A DNA stretch of 64,000 nucleotides, taken from the NCBI GenBank assembly GCA_944989445.1, contig CALYLW010000017.1, forward strand, positions 2,552,001 through 2,616,000, in the 5' to 3' direction. Of this stretch, positions 60,030 to 64,000 are shown piece by piece. Below the pieces are notes generated by a model that was given only the letters and a program-made list of their open reading frames with translations, ran no database searches and was not told the DNA's origin. Origin of the DNA: Ampullaceana balthica. Taxonomy: Eukaryota; Mollusca; Gastropoda; Lymnaeidae. How positions within the stretch are numbered: position 1 is the first letter of the stretch; each line of letters begins with the position of its first letter. The translations under genes and the position numbers were made by a program.

Positions 60030-60868
60030 TTATCTTATCTTATCTTGTCTTATCTTATCTGTTTACAGACGCTCCTTCTATACAGAAGATTATTGCGTCC
60101 TACGCTTATCTATGGTTTGTGTTTAGTCCAGCATTTTTATTAGAGATTTAAATGTTGATAAAGTGTTGGTTTTCCTGGATTCTTCAGGCAACCCATTCCA
60201 CGCCCGAATTCCGGACGGGAAGAACGAAAATTTTTATGTGTTAGTTCTTGCATACGGAATAAGAAAGGTGTTTTTATCCTTATGTCTATCTGAGGGTTGT
60301 ATTAAGTTATCTTTGTGTTTTATTTCTAAATTAGAATTAATTGCTTTATGTATGATTACTACTTTGCTCTTGGTTCTTCTATCCTCTAGTGTTTCAAGGT
60401 TTAATGATTTAACTAATGGTGTTATTCTTGTCAGTTTTGAATATTCTCCAGTAATGAATCTGGCAGCTCTTTTTTTAATTTGTTCTAGTTTATCAATGCT
60501 TTCTTTGGTGGATGGGTCCCATATAGAAGATGCATATTCTAGTACAGGTCACACCAAAGTGAGGTAGCATTTTAATTTTATATCTCTATTACATTTGTTT
60601 AAGTTTCTTTTTATAAAGCCTAAGGTTTTGTTTGATTTTTTTAATAACTTCATTGAAATGGGGATTCCATGATAGTTTCTCATTTATTAAGACTCCTAAG
60701 TATTTTGCATCTTTAGTTTGGGTCAGTTCTTTTCCATGAATGTAATATTTTGAATTTATTTGTTTCTTTTTCTTTGTTACTCTTAACAGTTGACACTTTT
60801 CTGGGTGGAAAGACATACTCCAGTTAGTTTCCCATTTTATCAATTCATCTAAGTCTTTTTGTAAAATT
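60030..60868 (-). mobile_element. LINE 3' fragment, RT C-terminus plus tail
   Basis: On the minus strand the frame opens with ELIKWETNWSMSFHPEKCQL and YLGVLINEKLSWNPHF, continues LEYASSIWDPSTKESIDKLE and RAARFITGEYSKLTRIT, then LVKSLNLETLEDRRTKSKV. It ends ESRKTNTLSTFKSLIKMLD with TAA at 60125-60123. These are the final blocks of a CR1/L2/jockey-type reverse transcriptase ORF. One single-base frameshift near 60635 and an in-frame TGA near 60551 show it is dead. A 3' UTR of about 65 bp ends in GGAGCGTCTGTAAACAGATAAGATAAG-type repeats. The 5' end is truncated at 60868, as usual for LINEs. Confidence 0.88.
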
Positions 60869-61000
60869 TAGGGGGGGCACCATTCTAGACCCAACAGGGG
60901 CGTGGGGGGCAGGCTGACCCCCTGCCTTATAGCTAAATCCGCCACTGTGTGCCACGATGAGCTAATGAACTTGGCGACACCAACTCTAGTGACGCCTCTG

Positions 61001-62179
61001 ATATTAACAGATGAATAAATAGGTCTTGATTTGTTTTTTTTTCAAATTGAGGGTGTCTGTGAGTGGGGGTGGGGGGGGGGTGACTATTAAAAAAAAAGTA
61101 TTCTTTTAATTAAGGTTTTAGAAAATTTGAAGGAAAATTTTATGAGATTTGTAAGAAGGATGTAAGACTATGAAACGAACATTAAAGAGCCAATTTTAGA
61201 TATAAAATTATATATAGGGCCTAGGGCAGGGCGATTAAATTTATTAATATAATGCTATGTCTAATTAAGGGCCCAAGGCAAGGTTACTAAGTGTCGTAAG
61301 TAAATTAAACTGCAGCACGTTTTTTTTTATTTTCTCATTTATTTTTCATGTCGTTGAAAAAATAAACTAAAAAATAATCTTTGATTTAATTTGAAAACAT
61401 AAAAAATGGTTCAAGTCAAGTAAAAGTTACTTGATCAAATACTTTTTTGTTTGTTTCAGTACAGGACCGTGATGTTTATTTTATGAAAACAAAAATAATA
61501 ATAAAAAGTCGAAATGTGTTGTTTTTGTTATTGACTTTCTTATTTTACAAAGATGGAGACTAGACAAAAAAGTTTACAATACAAAATTAACTTTACCTTT
61601 ATGCAGTTAAATTTAGGCTTATTTAAGAAGACAAAAACAGTGAATCAAGAATATTAAAGGCTAACGAATCCAATATACAGTAATTGGACTTAGTTTAAGT
61701 TTTAAATATTTTCCGTGGTCCATATTTACATGTAAGTACGGTAGGTAGACATTTGATTTCAGTTGAAGTTGAAGCCGTCAGTCAGCTACTTATTAACTGA
61801 ACTGACTGAACTGTGTAAACTGTGTTAGTTATTAGTATTAGTAGTAGTAGACTAGTGGGAATCACAGTCACAGTTGTGCCTCATTACATTTTATATGAAC
61901 AAATTATAGTTCTTCCCATCAGGAATTTGGGCGTGGAATTTGGAAAACCCAACACTAACACATTATCAACATTTTAAAACTCTAACTCTAACAAAAAATG
62001 CAAGACTATACTAAACTATAGACTATAGTTATAGTATACAGTATACAGTTATTAAAATGGTTTATGATAAGGAAGGCTTGTTGTAAACCATGGATAATAA
62101 GTGTTGGATATACAATAATCTTCTGGAAATTACAGAATAGAAAGAATAGAATAATAAAGAAAGTCTGTAATAGAAAAGA
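61001..62179. other. AT-rich spacer, nothing recognised
   Basis: Contains a G-run (61061-61080) and scrambled simple words (TAGTATTAGTAGTAGTAG at about 61835; ACTATAGTTATAGTATACAG at about 62024). No gene identified. Confidence 0.5.
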
Positions 62180-64000
62180 TAAGACAGGCATGTTGTTGAG
62201 CCTTCTCGTCCATGAGAGGCATCCACCAATCATCATCGGCATCTGCGATTCCTCCAAGGGCATAGGCATAGGCCACCTACGAGAGACCTCCAGACATCTC
62301 TATCCTGGCCCAGCTTCTCCAGGATCTTCCATTCATGGCCAATTCTCTTGATGTCTGCCTCCAACTCTCGGCGCCAAGTGTTTCTTGGACTGCCTCTTTT
62401 CTGCCTACCCTGGGGTTTCCATTTCAGGGCTTGCTTTTGTATTAGAAGCAGATTTTCTTAATATATGACCAATCCACCTCCACCGCTTCTGAAGAATCTC
62501 TTCCTCAATTGGCTTCTGTTTTGTCCGCTGCCACAGTTCCCGGTTGCTGATTTTGTCCGTCCAATGAATTCTGAGAATCCTTCTTAGACGATTGTTGATA
62601 AAGGACTGGATTCTGGTCAGGTTTACAGCCGTTGATCTCCCCGTCTTGGCTCCATATAGCAGGACAGGTTTCACCATAGCTTTAAAAATCCTTACTTTTA
62701 ACTTGCTGCTTAAGTTGTTGAGACCGAAACATTCTTGAGTTGTTGAAAGTCTGCTCTTGCTTTTCCAATCCTTATTTTGACATCAGCGTCTGTACCACCT
62801 TGTTTATCTACCACGCTGGCAAGGTAAACAAAACTGTCCACCTCCTCAAGGGCTTCTCCTTCAAGCATGAGGGGGGATGTACTTGTGGCATTAACCTTGA
62901 GGACTTTACTCTTCCCTTTTTTTATGTTGAGACCCATGCTAGCAGAAGTGGCTGCAACAATGTTTCTTTTTTCCTGCATCTGTTGTTGGGTATGTGCAAG
63001 AAGAGCAAGATCATCAGCAAAGTCAAGATCATCAATGTCCATTGGATGCCATTCCTTTTCTGCTGTTTAGATGTTTTCATTACCCAGTCAATGGCTAACA
63101 GGAACAGGAAGGGTGACAGCAAGTAACCTTGTCTCACGCCAGTCTTTACCTGGAAAGCATCTGTCACCTGCTGACCATGGACAACTCGGCATTTTATCTC
63201 TTCGTAAGTTTTTCTGATTATATCAGTAATCTTCTGTTGCACCCCATAATGCCTTAGCAATCTCCACAGGGTTTGCCTGTCCACACTGCCGAAGGCTTTT
63301 TCATAGTCAACAAAGTTGACATAGAGAGGCGAGTTCCACTCTAGTGACTGCTCTAGAATGATGTGCAGTGTCACTATCTGGTCAGTGCAGGATCTGTTAG
63401 TGCGAAAGCCAGCTTGTTGGTCCTGCAGTAGAGGGTCTACAGCGTTTTTTATCCTGATAAGTAGTGCACGGTTGAAAACCTTCCTGGGATGGACCGCAGG
63501 GTGATCCCTCTGTAATTCGAGCAGGAGCTTAAATCCCCCTCCTTTGGGATCTTGATAAGGTATCCTTCTTTCCAATCGGAAGGAACTTGCTCCTCTTCCC
63601 ATATCTTCATAAACAGAGGGTGTAGCATTTCCTCACTGATTTCCAAGACCGCCTTCAGTGCCTCTGCTGGGATGCCATCAGGCCCTGCAGCCTTTCCGTT
63701 TCTGAGTTGTTTAATGGCCCTGCTAATCTCTTCTTTGGTGGGAATATTGGAGTCAATCAGCTGGTTGAATATCTGGTGGGTTCTTTGGTTTCGGCCTGTT
63801 TAAAAGCTCTTCAAAGTGCTCCTTTCATCTTCCTTTCTGTTGCTCTTCACTTGGTAGGGTGTTTCCCTTTTTATCTTTCACTGGTCTCTCTACCTTGCTA
63901 AATTTCCCAGACAGGGTCTTTATGGTATCAAACAGTTCCCTGATGTTCCCATGGTGAGCTGCTTCTTTAGCAAGTTTATCAACAAATTCCTTCTTGTCCC
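62180..64000 (-). mobile_element. Non-LTR retrotransposon reverse transcriptase, 5' part off-window
   Basis: The minus strand encodes, with several frameshifts: KKEFVDKLAKEAAHHGNIRE and LSGKFSKVERPVKDKKGN (about 63840-64000), HFEELLNRP, then RAIKQLRNGKAAGPDGIPAE (about 63665-63725), VPSDWKEGYLIKIPK, SNYRGITL, QQAGFRTNRSCTDQI, YVNFVDYEKAFGSVDRQTLW, TGVRQGYLLSPFLFLLAIDW, then FADDLALLAH with the catalytic DD (about 63005-63035). A C-terminal VLLYGAKTG ... [18 protein letters not shown] and [11 protein letters not shown] follow. These are the RT palm motifs in order. The frame breaks near 63790, 63475, 63045 and 62710. The endonuclease domain would lie beyond 64000. Possibly RTE-related, but I did not assign a clade. 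It differs from the LINE at 60030-60868. Confidence 0.9.

Larger units (their letters stand above)
57608..60947 (-). mobile_element. Degraded hAT element (CAGTGGCGGATTTAG termini)
   Basis: The left end CAGTGGCGGAATTAGATTTG and the right end AGCTAAATCCGCCACTG are inverted repeats. The flanks GGTGACAC and TGTGCCAC match at six of eight positions. Transposase remnants on the minus strand run from about 60021 down to 57959. A LINE fragment (60030-60868) is inserted near its 5' end. Confidence 0.85.
57454..61000. mobile_element. hAT-type MITE split by a larger hAT insertion
   Basis: Left part 57454-57607 (AGAGGCGTCACTTCGGGTGC and onward) and right part 60956-61000 (ending CTCTAGTGACGCCTCTG) belong to the 15504-15913 family. 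The flanking octamers ATATAAAT and ATATTAAC match at six of eight. The intervening 57608-60947 is an inserted hAT element plus its duplicated target. Confidence 0.8.

Noticed and set aside
60163..60567. 134-codon + strand open frame
   Set aside because: It is the antisense of the LINE reverse-transcriptase C-terminus, which reads clearly on the minus strand.

Overview
This is a eukaryotic window: spliced genes with GT-AG introns, AT-rich spacers, long satellites and many DNA transposons. I think it is a mollusc, probably a gastropod. That rests on an animal-type SART1 gene, a gustatory-receptor-like gene and the style of the repeats, so it is tentative. The sequence supports two host genes, both on the + strand.

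(1) Positions 6885-16100 hold the last three coding exons of a 7-transmembrane chemoreceptor of the insect gustatory/odorant receptor (Gr/Or) superfamily. The last exon carries the family's C-terminal TY-five-residues-QF signature, and the exons are joined by phase-0 introns. The 5' part was not found and probably lies off the left edge. One intron contains a 3.46-kb array of a 15-bp repeat. (2) Positions 25139-40758 hold a complete SART1/Snu66 gene (U4/U6.U5 tri-snRNP splicing factor). I read 21 coding exons with continuous phase, giving 795 residues. It has an RS-rich N-terminus, a Hub1/UBL5-binding HIND motif and the conserved SART1 C-terminus.

Nearly everything else is repeats. Left part (1-25 kb): a 34-bp minisatellite (1-1855), several hAT-type MITEs (short non-autonomous DNA transposons), the 15-bp satellite (7852-11318), AT/GA microsatellites, 12-bp and 25-bp minisatellites, a tRNA-derived SINE in two copies and a foldback element. 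Middle (25-41 kb): SART1, whose introns hold pogo/Tigger-like, hAT-like and Helitron-like elements. One hAT-like element inserted so close to exon 13 that its target-site duplication copied the splice donor. Right part (41-64 kb): a dimeric minisatellite, a 125-bp palindrome-bearing repeat, a composite hAT carrying a nested MITE and a 1.67-kb solo LTR, two degraded autonomous hAT elements with recognisable transposase pieces, and two LINE remnants.

The repeats can be ordered by nesting. At 57454-61000 a MITE contains a hAT element, which contains a LINE. The 3' tail of that LINE matches the 3' tail of the SINE copies at 13 and 17 kb, which suggests a LINE/SINE partnership. No prokaryotic genes, CRISPR arrays, rRNA genes or functional tRNA genes were seen.
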